From Candidatus Fermentithermobacillaceae bacterium UBA3907 (GTDB lineage: Bacteria > Bacillota > Sulfobacillia > Fermentithermobacillales > Fermentithermobacillaceae): DNA of 9,361 nt. Position 1 is the stretch's first letter, and every line of letters starts with the position of its first letter. Below are positions 1 through 5,855 of the stretch, in pieces. The notes below the pieces were generated by a model that worked only from the letters and a program-made list of their open reading frames with translations, had not been told where the DNA came from and did not search any database. A program made the translations under genes and the position numbers. Location of the stretch: contig DGFF01000059.1 of NCBI GenBank assembly GCA_002391545.1, positions 1,173 to 10,533 on the forward strand. The letters are read 5' to 3'.

Positions 1-24
1 GAACTGGTCAATCTTAAGAGATAA
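1..24 (+). CDS. C-terminal tail of an upstream gene (possibly flbD)
   Basis: Frame 1 reads E-L-V-N-L-K-R and then a TAA stop at 22-24, so this may be the last seven codons of a gene beginning outside the window. The other two frames also close within 28 bases, so the choice of frame is not proven. In operons with this gene order the gene just before motA is usually flbD, a small flagellar protein of about 65-80 residues. That identity is inferred only from position, because seven residues carry no family signature. Confidence 0.35.
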   Translation, partial: ELVNLKR

Positions 25-38
25 TTGATTCTTGTTAC

Positions 39-45
39 GAGGTGA
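39..45 (+). promoter_or_regulatory. Ribosome binding site of motA
   Basis: GAGGTGA lies 6 nt before the ATG at 52 and matches the 3' end of 16S rRNA well. It supports that start. No convincing promoter is visible in the 27 bases between the upstream stop and motA, which fits transcription from further upstream. Confidence 0.8.
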
Positions 46-51
46 AACTAA

Positions 52-864
52 ATGGATAGGGCGTCTGTAATTGGATTGGTATCAGGCATCGCACTTTTGG
101 CATGGGCCATGATGTCAGGTAGCGGACTTAGCACGTTCTGGGATTTCAACTCAGTTCTCATAACCATAGGTGGAACTCTTGCGGCTACCCTTATGAGCTA
201 CCACCTAGATACCATTGTAGATGTAATGAAAATAGCAAGAAACGCCTTTGCCGAGGAAGAGCATAATCTACCTGAGACCATAAATACCATAGTGCAATTC
301 GCTGACAAGGCGCGCAGGGAAGGGCTGTTAGCCCTCGATGAAGACGCAGACGCCCTTGAAGATCCCTTCCTTCAAAAGGGAATAAGATTGGTAGTTGATG
401 GAACTACCCCGGAACTGGTTAAAAGCATACTAGAAACTGAATTGATTTTCATCACCCAGAGACACAAAACGGGGCAAAGCGTATTCGAAACCATGGGAAC
501 CTTTGCCCCGGCCTTTGGCATGTTGGGCACGTTGATTGGACTTATTCAAATGCTAGTGCATCTGGATAGCCCTGAAGCAGTTGGACCAGGTATGGCAACG
601 GCATTGGTAACAACTTTCTACGGTTCGCTTTTGGCAAACCTTGTTTGTCTCCCTATCGCAAATAAATTGAAAAATAAGAGCGCACAAGAGGTATACGTTA
701 AAGAAGCCATAATCGAGGGGGTCTTGTCCATACAGTCGGGAGATAATCCCAGAATAGTTCAGGAAAAACTTAAGTCTTTCTTACCCCCTAAGGATAGGGA
801 AGAGGTTACTATGCCAGAAAGAAGACGGGAGGCTGGTGGACATGAGACGCTGGATGCAAGATGA
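52..864 (+). CDS. motA: Flagellar stator protein MotA
   Basis: MotA is the inner-membrane ion-channel subunit of the flagellar stator. Five copies surround two MotB, and its cytoplasmic loop pushes on FliG in the rotor. The 270-residue translation has the family layout: membrane helices at about 5-22 and 34-52, a large cytoplasmic loop at about 53-145, and helices at about 150-170 and 182-203. The loop carries the conserved ARREGLLAL stretch (87-95), corresponding to the charged patch around Arg90/Glu98 of E. coli MotA. The motif FAPAFGMLGTLIGL (151-164) and Pro201 in LVCLPIANKL are the conserved proline regions of helices 3 and 4. The ATG at 52 has a good ribosome site. The charged tail after about residue 245 is dispensable-looking, and its last codons overlap the start of motB in another frame, implying translational coupling. 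The coupling ion cannot be read from MotA itself. Confidence 0.97.
   Translation: MDRASVIGLVSGIALLAWAMMSGSGLSTFWDFNSVLITIGGTLAATLMSYHLDTIVDVMKIARNAFAEEEHNLPETINTIVQFADKARREGLLALDEDADALEDPFLQKGIRLVVDGTTPELVKSILETELIFITQRHKTGQSVFETMGTFAPAFGMLGTLIGLIQMLVHLDSPEAVGPGMATALVTTFYGSLLANLVCLPIANKLKNKSAQEVYVKEAIIEGVLSIQSGDNPRIVQEKLKSFLPPKDREEVTMPERRREAGGHETLDAR
827..832 (+). promoter_or_regulatory. Ribosome binding site deciding the motB start
   Basis: GGGAGG ends 9 nt before the ATG at 842 but only 3 nt before the in-frame GTG at 836. Spacing therefore favours the ATG. The site lies inside the end of motA, so ribosomes finishing motA pass over it. Confidence 0.6.
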
Positions 865-1585
865 CGATGCTCCACGGCAAGCACCGTGGATGAACACGTA
901 CGCAGATATGGTGACATTGCTCCTATGTTTCTTTGTCCTACTTTTCTCTATGTCCGTAATTGAGATAGAAAAGTTCCAATCCGTAATGTCCTCGCTGCAG
1001 GGAGCTTTAGGGATTTTGGACGGTGGGACCATTCCAAGTCCAGAGGGGCCAATGCCAGATTCATTTGACCCAGGAGACTTGGTTGCACAACTTCTGATGC
1101 AAGAGATGGCTCAAATGACAGAACTCCAACATGCTATCGAGGAAGAGCTAAAAGGTTCTGGGCTTTCAGATAAAGTGGCAGTGAGCTTAGAGGAACGAGG
1201 CGTGGTCATTCGGTTTGCCGATACAGTACTTTTCGATATAGGACAGGATACTCTTAGACCCGAATCTAGAGAAGTTCTCCTTAAAGTTGGGGAAATCATA
1301 AAGAATATCGACAATCCTGTAAGGATAGAAGGTCATACAGACAACTGGCCCATAAACACACCTCAGTTTCCTTCTAACTGGGAATTATCTACAGCGCGTG
1401 CAACCCGTGTCGTAAGGTTTCTGATAGAAGAAGCAGGGATAGACCCTAGACAACTACAAGCTGCAGGTTACGGCGAGTATCATCCCATAGACAGTAACCT
1501 TACGGCAGAAGGGAGGCGACGAAACAGAAGGGTAGACATTGTTATTCTTAGGCCATCACTGTCATCTGCCGAGCCCAATCAATGA
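842..1585 (+). CDS. motB: Flagellar stator protein MotB
   Basis: MotB is the stator subunit that anchors MotA to peptidoglycan and carries the ion-binding aspartate. From the ATG at 842 the protein has 247 residues. A short charged N-terminus is followed by one membrane helix at about 19-40 with the ion-binding Asp22 in the motif YADMVTLLL. A plug/linker region comes next (about 45-120), then an OmpA-like peptidoglycan-binding domain (about 122-236) with the signature EGHTDN, a NWELSTAR block and GRRRNRRVDI. An in-frame GTG at 836 would add two residues, but the ribosome site spacing favours 842. The gene overlaps motA by 23 nt. The helix sequence LLLCFFVLLFSMS resembles the sodium-type PomB helix more than the E. 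coli proton-type helix, so a sodium-driven motor is possible (inference). Confidence 0.96.
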   Translation: MRRWMQDDDAPRQAPWMNTYADMVTLLLCFFVLLFSMSVIEIEKFQSVMSSLQGALGILDGGTIPSPEGPMPDSFDPGDLVAQLLMQEMAQMTELQHAIEEELKGSGLSDKVAVSLEERGVVIRFADTVLFDIGQDTLRPESREVLLKVGEIIKNIDNPVRIEGHTDNWPINTPQFPSNWELSTARATRVVRFLIEEAGIDPRQLQAAGYGEYHPIDSNLTAEGRRRNRRVDIVILRPSLSSAEPNQ

Positions 1586-1615
1586 TGAAAATCGCATAGA
1601 TAGAGGTGAAATACG

Positions 1616-2053
1616 ATGAAAAACACAAAAAGCGTAGTTCTCATAGTAATAGTGACGTTAGTTGCGCTGTCGGCAGGATATATCGTGGCGTCCAAAGTTT
1701 GGGGGTTCCCAATCTTTGGTGCCCCATCCGATGGTAACAACCAAAAGGCAGAAACGGACAAAACCGTTATGTATAATCTGGGACAGTTTATAACGAATCT
1801 TGTAGATCCTGGAAAGTACATTAGGGTAACTATCGAAATTGAAATGCTAGATACGCCACAAAGTCAGGACCTGATATCTAACATTTCAGAAATAAAGACA
1901 GATATATATGCCTTATTAAGATCCAAAACATACGAAGAACTGCTTGGCGAGTCGGGATTAAGAGACCTACAGGCAGACATACTCGAAAGAATTGATCTGA
2001 AATGCCCTGGCGTGGTTAGGAACGTGTATTTCTCTGAATTCATTATACAGTAA
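1616..2053 (+). CDS. fliL: Flagellar basal body-associated protein FliL
   Basis: FliL is a single-pass inner-membrane protein whose periplasmic domain forms a ring around the stator and supports motor torque. The 145-residue product has a membrane helix at about 7-26 preceded by lysines, a linker, and a periplasmic domain from about 50. It shows the family pattern: YNLGQFITNLVDPGKYIRV (53-71), then an SEIKTDIYALLRSKTYEELL stretch (91-110), a GLRDLQADILERI helix and the typical C-terminal VYFSEFIIQ. Length is normal for the family. The start ATG has GAGGTGA 6 nt upstream (1603-1609). The gene sits between motB and fliM, its usual place, with gaps of 30 and 26 nt, so it is almost certainly cotranscribed with both. 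Confidence 0.95.
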   Translation: MKNTKSVVLIVIVTLVALSAGYIVASKVWGFPIFGAPSDGNNQKAETDKTVMYNLGQFITNLVDPGKYIRVTIEIEMLDTPQSQDLISNISEIKTDIYALLRSKTYEELLGESGLRDLQADILERIDLKCPGVVRNVYFSEFIIQ

Positions 2054-2067
2054 TTGATCCAGAAGGT

Positions 2068-2074
2068 AGGTGAG
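2068..2074 (+). promoter_or_regulatory. Ribosome binding site supporting the TTG start of fliM
   Basis: AGGTGAG ends 5 nt before the TTG at 2080. The N-terminus read from that TTG matches the expected FliM N-terminal motif, so the non-ATG start is well supported. Confidence 0.75.
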
Positions 2075-2079
2075 ATAGA

Positions 2080-3057
2080 TTGGCACTCACTCAGAAAGAA
2101 ATTGAAGACCTTATAAACTCTATGATGGCTACAGACGCAGATCAGCAGGAGCCGCAAGTTGCCAAACCAAGGCTGCGTGTTTACGACTTCAAACGTCCGG
2201 ATAAATTCTCAAAAGACCATCTTCGAGGCATTCAGCTGCTTTTCGACAATTTTTGCAGGTTTCTGACTTCATATTTTTCTGGTTTCTTTAGGGTGACAGT
2301 ACATTCCCACGTAGAATCAGTAGATCAAATAACTTACGAGGAATTTGCAAGCAACCTGCCTAATCCTTGCGTTGTTGCAGTAGTTCAGTGGGGATCTCTT
2401 CCGTCTAACATGTTAATCAGTTTTAGCCCACAAATCGCAATTCCAATGGTAGATAGGCTGTGCGGAGGTACAGGAGATTCGGTATCCTTGTCGAGGGTTC
2501 TGACAGACATTGAAACAGCCGTTTTAACCCGCGTCGCTGAAACTATGACCGATATGCTTTCGGTAACTTTGCGAGAATTCAAGGTGGAGGAACATAATCT
2601 CAAAGTGAATTCAATTGAGCTAAATCCTTTATTCATCCAACAAGCCATGGCGCCTAATGACGTCGTTTTATCTGTCATATTGAAGATGAAGTTCGGAGCC
2701 CACTCTGGCAACATAGAATTCTGTCTTCCGTACGTCCTTTTGGAACCGATTTTGCCAGCTCTCTCAGCTCATCGCTGGTTCTCCCAAAGAGATGAAGAAG
2801 CAAAACCTCCTAGGACTGAAGATGCTATTGACACAATTAGCCATATAGAAGTGCCTATCTCCTGTATTTTAGGGGAATGCACCCTTACAATGAACGACAT
2901 CCTATCGTTGAAGCCTGGAGACGTTATAGAACTAAATACTAGGAAAAAAGACCCGGCGACTATCTATATACTAGATAAACCCAAGTTTAAGGCAGAAGTC
3001 GGACGAATAGGCTCACGACTGGCCGCAAGGATTACATCCAGAGCCGATGAGGCCTAA
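2080..3057 (+). CDS. fliM: Flagellar motor switch protein FliM
   Basis: FliM is the C-ring protein that binds CheY-P and, with FliG and FliN, sets the direction of rotation. The 325-residue product begins at a TTG with a good ribosome site. Its N-terminus LTQKEIEDLINSMM (3-16) corresponds to the CheY-binding peptide (LSQ.EIDALL type). A linker follows, then the FliM signature YDFKRPDKFSKDHLRGIQLL (35-54) opening the middle domain. The middle domain carries the FliG-contacting loop LCGGTGDSV (127-135), where the canonical form is GGPG-like; here Thr replaces Pro. The C-terminal SpoA domain (about 250-322) shows the EVPISCILGECTLTMNDILSLKPGD-type pattern that pairs with FliN. The N-terminal peptide is a less canonical version (Lys-Glu-Ile-Glu-Asp). 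fliN starts 16 nt after its stop. Confidence 0.97.
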   Translation: MALTQKEIEDLINSMMATDADQQEPQVAKPRLRVYDFKRPDKFSKDHLRGIQLLFDNFCRFLTSYFSGFFRVTVHSHVESVDQITYEEFASNLPNPCVVAVVQWGSLPSNMLISFSPQIAIPMVDRLCGGTGDSVSLSRVLTDIETAVLTRVAETMTDMLSVTLREFKVEEHNLKVNSIELNPLFIQQAMAPNDVVLSVILKMKFGAHSGNIEFCLPYVLLEPILPALSAHRWFSQRDEEAKPPRTEDAIDTISHIEVPISCILGECTLTMNDILSLKPGDVIELNTRKKDPATIYILDKPKFKAEVGRIGSRLAARITSRADEA

Positions 3058-3058
3058 A

Positions 3059-3063
3059 AGGAG
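3059..3063 (+). promoter_or_regulatory. Ribosome binding site of fliN
   Basis: AGGAG lies 7 nt before the TTG at 3071 and 10 nt before the ATG at 3074. Either start is possible; they differ by one residue. I chose the ATG because the spacing is still acceptable and ATG is the stronger codon. Confidence 0.6.
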
Positions 3064-3073
3064 TTGATAATTG

Positions 3074-3541
3074 ATGAAAGACCCAAGTCTGAGCCAAAGC
3101 GAAATCGAGGCTCTTCTCAGGGAGGTACAAGAAGGCGAGGAGAAGAACGCGCATGACGACATGCAGGTGACCCTAGAAACAGAACAGGTGCAGCAAGAAA
3201 CTTTTGTTGCATCGGAAAAGCACCGGAGTCAAAGACCTGTTTCAGTAGAACCAGCCCAGTTTGAAGAACTAGAAATCAAGTCTGCCTCTGACAAGTTAGT
3301 GTCAGACATTGATCTCCTTTTGGATATACCTCTTTCTGTAACTGTCGAATTAGGTAAAGCTAAGTGTTATGTCAAGGACCTGTTAAATCTCACCATGGGT
3401 TCAATCGTAGAATTGGACAAGCTGGCAGGAGATCCGGTTGACATCCTGATCAACGGCAAACTCTTCGCTAGAGGCGAAGTAGTAGTCATAGATGAAAACT
3501 TCGGGGTCAGGATACAAGAAATAGTGAACAAAGAAGAATAG
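3074..3541 (+). CDS. fliN: Flagellar motor switch protein FliN (FliY-like N-terminus, no CheC domain)
   Basis: FliN forms the base of the C-ring, pairs with the FliM SpoA domain and helps dock export cargo. The 155-residue product has a canonical C-terminal SpoA domain at about 76-152: DIDLLLDIPLSVTVELGKAK, then LTMGSIVELDKLAGDPVDIL, GKLFARGEVVVIDENFGVRI. The N-terminus is unusual for a short FliN. It carries LSQSEIEALLREV (6-18), the motif found at the N-terminus of FliM and of FliY. A low-complexity acidic/Gln-rich linker (about 19-55) and a VEPAQFEEL segment (58-66), typical of FliY-type linkers, follow. There is no room for the CheC-type phosphatase domain of full FliY, so this looks like a FliY that lost it or a FliN that gained the peptide. 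The start could also be the TTG three bases earlier. Confidence 0.95.
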   Translation: MKDPSLSQSEIEALLREVQEGEEKNAHDDMQVTLETEQVQQETFVASEKHRSQRPVSVEPAQFEELEIKSASDKLVSDIDLLLDIPLSVTVELGKAKCYVKDLLNLTMGSIVELDKLAGDPVDILINGKLFARGEVVVIDENFGVRIQEIVNKEE

Positions 3542-3550
3542 GTATTTACC

Positions 3551-3576
3551 CAACCATACCCAGGCGGTTGTTTTTT
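3551..3576 (+). terminator. Weak terminator-like hairpin (possible attenuator) between fliN and fliOP
   Basis: CAACC (3551-3555) can pair perfectly with GGTTG (3566-3570) across a 10-nt loop, and six T residues follow at once (3571-3576). The shape is that of an intrinsic terminator, but the five-pair stem is weak. Because the downstream genes belong to the same operon, partial termination is more plausible than a full stop. Confidence 0.35.
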
Positions 3577-3590
3577 ACTAGATAGAGAAA

Positions 3591-3600
3591 AAAGGGGGGA
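3591..3600 (+). promoter_or_regulatory. Distant ribosome binding site of fliOP
   Basis: AAAGGGGGGA is the best Shine-Dalgarno-like run before fliOP, but it ends 24 nt upstream of the ATG at 3625, far beyond normal spacing. No in-frame ATG, GTG or TTG lies between the upstream stop (3583-3585) and 3625. The second G run (3607-3611, 13 nt from the ATG) is an alternative site. Confidence 0.4.
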
Positions 3601-3603
3601 TCC

Positions 3604-3618
3604 GCCGGGGGTTCCGGC
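3604..3618 (+). promoter_or_regulatory. GC-rich hairpin between ribosome site and fliOP start
   Basis: GCCGG (3604-3608) and CCGGC (3614-3618) form a perfect five-pair GC stem with a GGGTT loop. If folded, it removes 15 nt between the G-rich ribosome site and the ATG at 3625, leaving about 9 nt, a normal distance. It may therefore bridge the site to the start, or alternatively hide the second G run and lower translation. Confidence 0.4.
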
Positions 3619-3624
3619 ACAGAT

Positions 3625-4755
3625 ATGGACCCATATTCGCTCACTTCAGCAATCTTTAAAATCATAGGTTTCCTTGGGTTAGTTATTGTACTAGCGATAC
3701 TAGTTGTTCGCTTATCCAAGCGCGGTTTTAAGACAAATAAGCCCCATATATACCTCCAGGTCATAGATTCATTGCCCCTTGGCAGAGATAAAGCTGTTTG
3801 TGTGATTGAGGCCGGGAAATCGCTTCTCCTGGTCGGTCTCACTACTAACAACATTTCTCTGTTAAAAGAGTTTTCAGTTGATGAATTGGAAGATGTGGCC
3901 GAATTACAGCAGGAAGAAAACATGAATCCACAAGAAGATCAGAAATTCCTTGAGAGACTTATGGATAACATCAGCAAGAAAACTAAGAATTGCAACAAGA
4001 TGAAGCTCTTTGCCCTTGTTTTGGTAGGTTTGTCCCTGGTCTTATTTGCATCCAAACCAGCCTTTGCCGCTTCTGGCACTATCGTTCCTGACATAAACAT
4101 CACTGTGGATGGTCAGTCGGAATCAGGCGGACTTATAACTTCACTAAGGATCTTGGCAGCTCTTACAGTTCTCACGCTGGCGCCTGCAATATTGATACTC
4201 ACCACCTCCTTTACCAGAATTGTAGTGGTGTTTTCCTTCCTGCGCGCCGGATTGGGCACTCAACAAACACCGCCAAACCAAGTATTAATAGGCTTAGCCC
4301 TTTTGCTAACGTTCTTCATTATGACCCCTACGTGGGGTGAAATTAATGAAGCAGCCATTGCTCCATACATGGAGGGAGAAATTAGCGCAGAGGAAGCTTT
4401 AGACCGAGGCCAACAGCCGGTGCTTAACTTCATGTTGCGACAAACTAGAAAAAAAGACTTGGAGCTTTTCGCTGTAATCGGCGAAAGCGAAACTCCTTTG
4501 AACCCGGAGGATATGTCATTAGTACAGATAGTGCCCGCATTTGCCATTTCTGAACTCAAAACAGCCTTCGAAATTGGTTTCCTCTTGTTTTTGCCATTCC
4601 TAGTGATTGATATGGTAATCGCATCTACATTGATGTCTATGGGGATGCTGATGCTACCGCCAGTTTTGATCTCTCTTCCGTTTAAGATCTTGCTCTTCGT
4701 TCTCGTAGACGGTTGGGGTCTCTTGACCAGATCGTTAATTAGTGGTTTCAGATAA
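3625..4755 (+). CDS. fliP: FliO-FliP fusion protein, flagellar export gate
   Basis: One uninterrupted 376-residue frame encodes two proteins that are normally separate. Residues 1-125 are FliO-like: a membrane helix at about 9-29, then a small cytoplasmic domain with LQVIDSLPLGRDKAVCVIEAGKSLLLVG (44-71) and a charged helix up to about 122. From Met126 the sequence is a complete FliP of 251 residues, beginning with a signal peptide (MKLF, a hydrophobic core, then AFA with likely cleavage after Ala148). Conserved FliP blocks follow: TSFTRIVVVFSFLRAGLGT (194-212), PPNQVLIGLALLLTFFIM (216-233), FMLRQTRKKDLELFA (269-283), SELKTAFEIGFLLFLPFLVID (309-329) and LPFKILLFVLVDGW (351-364). FliP forms the pentameric core of the export gate and FliO helps assemble it. 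Met100 (3922) and Met126 (4000) are possible internal starts for FliP alone. fliQ begins 17 nt later. Confidence 0.93.
   Translation: MDPYSLTSAIFKIIGFLGLVIVLAILVVRLSKRGFKTNKPHIYLQVIDSLPLGRDKAVCVIEAGKSLLLVGLTTNNISLLKEFSVDELEDVAELQQEENMNPQEDQKFLERLMDNISKKTKNCNKMKLFALVLVGLSLVLFASKPAFAASGTIVPDINITVDGQSESGGLITSLRILAALTVLTLAPAILILTTSFTRIVVVFSFLRAGLGTQQTPPNQVLIGLALLLTFFIMTPTWGEINEAAIAPYMEGEISAEEALDRGQQPVLNFMLRQTRKKDLELFAVIGESETPLNPEDMSLVQIVPAFAISELKTAFEIGFLLFLPFLVIDMVIASTLMSMGMLMLPPVLISLPFKILLFVLVDGWGLLTRSLISGFR
3911..3914 (+). promoter_or_regulatory. Possible internal ribosome site for a separate FliP product
   Basis: AGGA stands 7 nt before an in-frame ATG at 3922 (Met100 of the fusion). Initiation there would give a 277-residue FliP with a 26-residue charged extension before its signal peptide. 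The alternative ATG at 4000 has no recognisable ribosome site. Whether internal initiation happens is unknown. Confidence 0.3.
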
Positions 4756-4763
4756 AAGGAGGT
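4755..4763 (+). promoter_or_regulatory. Strong ribosome binding site of fliQ
   Basis: AAAGGAGGT is close to a perfect complement of the 16S rRNA end, 9 nt before the ATG at 4773. It starts on the last base of the fliOP stop codon. Confidence 0.8.
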
Positions 4764-4772
4764 ACGTAACGT

Positions 4773-5039
4773 ATGACATTAGATCAAGTCATTTCCATAG
4801 GCAAGGAAACTATAGGTACAACGTTACTAATAGCCGGGCCCTGCCTTGTTATATCTATAGCCGTAGGCTTGCTGATATCAATATTTCAAGCCACCACTCA
4901 GATCCATGACCAAACTCTGAGTTTCGTTCCAAAGATTTTGGCAGTCATGATTTCAATAATGATCTTTGGTGGTTGGATGCTAAAAACCCTTATGGACTTT
5001 ACTGAAAGGTTATTGCAGTCGCTACCTGGGATTATCTAG
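4773..5039 (+). CDS. fliQ: Flagellar export gate protein FliQ
   Basis: FliQ is a small inner-membrane protein with two helices; about four copies wind round the FliP/FliR core of the type III export gate. The 88 residues are the usual family length. Helices lie at about 15-38 and 54-75, separated by the conserved loop ISIFQATTQIHDQTLSFVPK (35-54). In many homologues that loop reads Q-I-Q/N-E-Q-T-L-x-F-x-P-K; here Asp46 replaces the usual Glu, a conservative change. The start is supported by a strong ribosome site. The gene lies between fliOP and fliR in the normal order, and the three products assemble together. Confidence 0.97.
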   Translation: MTLDQVISIGKETIGTTLLIAGPCLVISIAVGLLISIFQATTQIHDQTLSFVPKILAVMISIMIFGGWMLKTLMDFTERLLQSLPGII

Positions 5040-5071
5040 GATGTACATAAACTATCCACTTGGAACTTTCG

Positions 5072-5080
5072 AAAGGAGGG
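5072..5080 (+). promoter_or_regulatory. Ribosome binding site supporting the GTG start of fliR
   Basis: AAAGGAGGG ends 7 nt before the GTG at 5088. It fixes the fliR start at that GTG. An ATG at 5092 is out of frame. Confidence 0.8.
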
Positions 5081-5087
5081 AGATTAG

Positions 5088-5855
5088 GTGGATGCATGGA
5101 TTACCATGATTTTTCCTTTCATATGGATCCTGTTGCGCACCACAGGCGTTCTTATCACAGCTCCGGTGTTCGGTGCCAAATATGTACCTTGGATGGTTAA
5201 AGTTACCATTGCGTTAGTATTAGGATACGTCCTGTGGCCGCGCGTACCCGCTGCTCCCATCCCTACATCTTTACTAGGCTTCCTCATGTGCGGCGCCAGT
5301 GAGATCTTATTTGGACTCATAATGGGTTTCTGCGGAACCATTGTGATGGCAGCCATAGAAACTGCGGGCCATATTGCAGACATCGAAATCGGGTTTGGAA
5401 TGGCCAATGTTATAGATCCTCAGTACGGGCAGCCGTCGCCAATCTTGGGCATTTTTAAATACCTGCTTATTCTTTTAGTGTTCCTTAGCATCAATGGACA
5501 CCATCTTTTTATAAAGGCTCTACATGAATCTTTCCACTTGGTGCCAGCAGGGGCGGCCTTTATTCCAAAGATGTGGACACAAGTGGGATTTACTGCAGCG
5601 GCAAGTATTTTCAAAACAGCTATAATTCTTTCCTGCCCGGTGTGGGCATCTGCTTTGATAGTAGACTTTGCTTTGGGCGCCATAGCGCGGACAGTTCCCC
5701 AGATGAATGTATTCGTCGTGGGAATGCCGCTCAAAACTTTGATCGGCCTAGCTACAGTTTTTGCTTCTATCGCATTTTACGGAATATTTACTGAGCAAAT
5801 AACCCTTTCCATGCAACGTCTCTTGGAAAGCCTTTTGGGAGTTATAGGTAGATGA
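5088..5855 (+). CDS. fliR: Flagellar export gate protein FliR
   Basis: FliR is the single-copy subunit of the FliP5-FliQ4-FliR1 export gate, in the inner membrane at the base of the rod. The 255-residue product, the usual length, is very hydrophobic with about six helices. Family landmarks are RTTGVLITAPVFGAKYVP (17-34), GAIA-like helix GLIMGFCGTIVMAA (76-89), the block IEIGFGMANVIDPQYGQ (99-115), NGHHLFIKAL (136-145), and the C-terminal PQMNVFVVGMPLKTLIGL (204-221). The GTG start has a strong ribosome site. The stop codon overlaps the flhB start by 4 nt (ATGA), which implies coupled translation. A 48-nt gap separates it from fliQ. Confidence 0.97.
   Translation: MDAWITMIFPFIWILLRTTGVLITAPVFGAKYVPWMVKVTIALVLGYVLWPRVPAAPIPTSLLGFLMCGASEILFGLIMGFCGTIVMAAIETAGHIADIEIGFGMANVIDPQYGQPSPILGIFKYLLILLVFLSINGHHLFIKALHESFHLVPAGAAFIPKMWTQVGFTAAASIFKTAIILSCPVWASALIVDFALGAIARTVPQMNVFVVGMPLKTLIGLATVFASIAFYGIFTEQITLSMQRLLESLLGVIGR

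Noticed and set aside
1..51. Promoter for motA
   Set aside because: The short stretch shows only a ribosome site. An upstream reading frame appears to end at 24, so motA is probably mid-operon.
3541..3550. Palindrome GGTATTTACC at the end of fliN
   Set aside because: A two-base loop cannot fold stably. It could be a protein site, but no second copy or known operator supports that.
3565..3600. A possible promoter in the gap before fliOP
   Set aside because: TTGTTT is present, but no matching -10 box at proper spacing could be found, nor a sigma-28 type or sigma-54 type element.
5066..5075. Perfect palindrome CTTTCGAAAG overlapping the fliR ribosome site
   Set aside because: With no spare loop bases it would form only a three-pair stem. 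One short palindrome in a 48-nt gap is expected by chance.
5041..5109. A 22-codon + strand frame starting with the ATG just after the fliQ stop
   Set aside because: It has no ribosome site, runs through the fliR ribosome site and into fliR in another frame, and resembles no known peptide.
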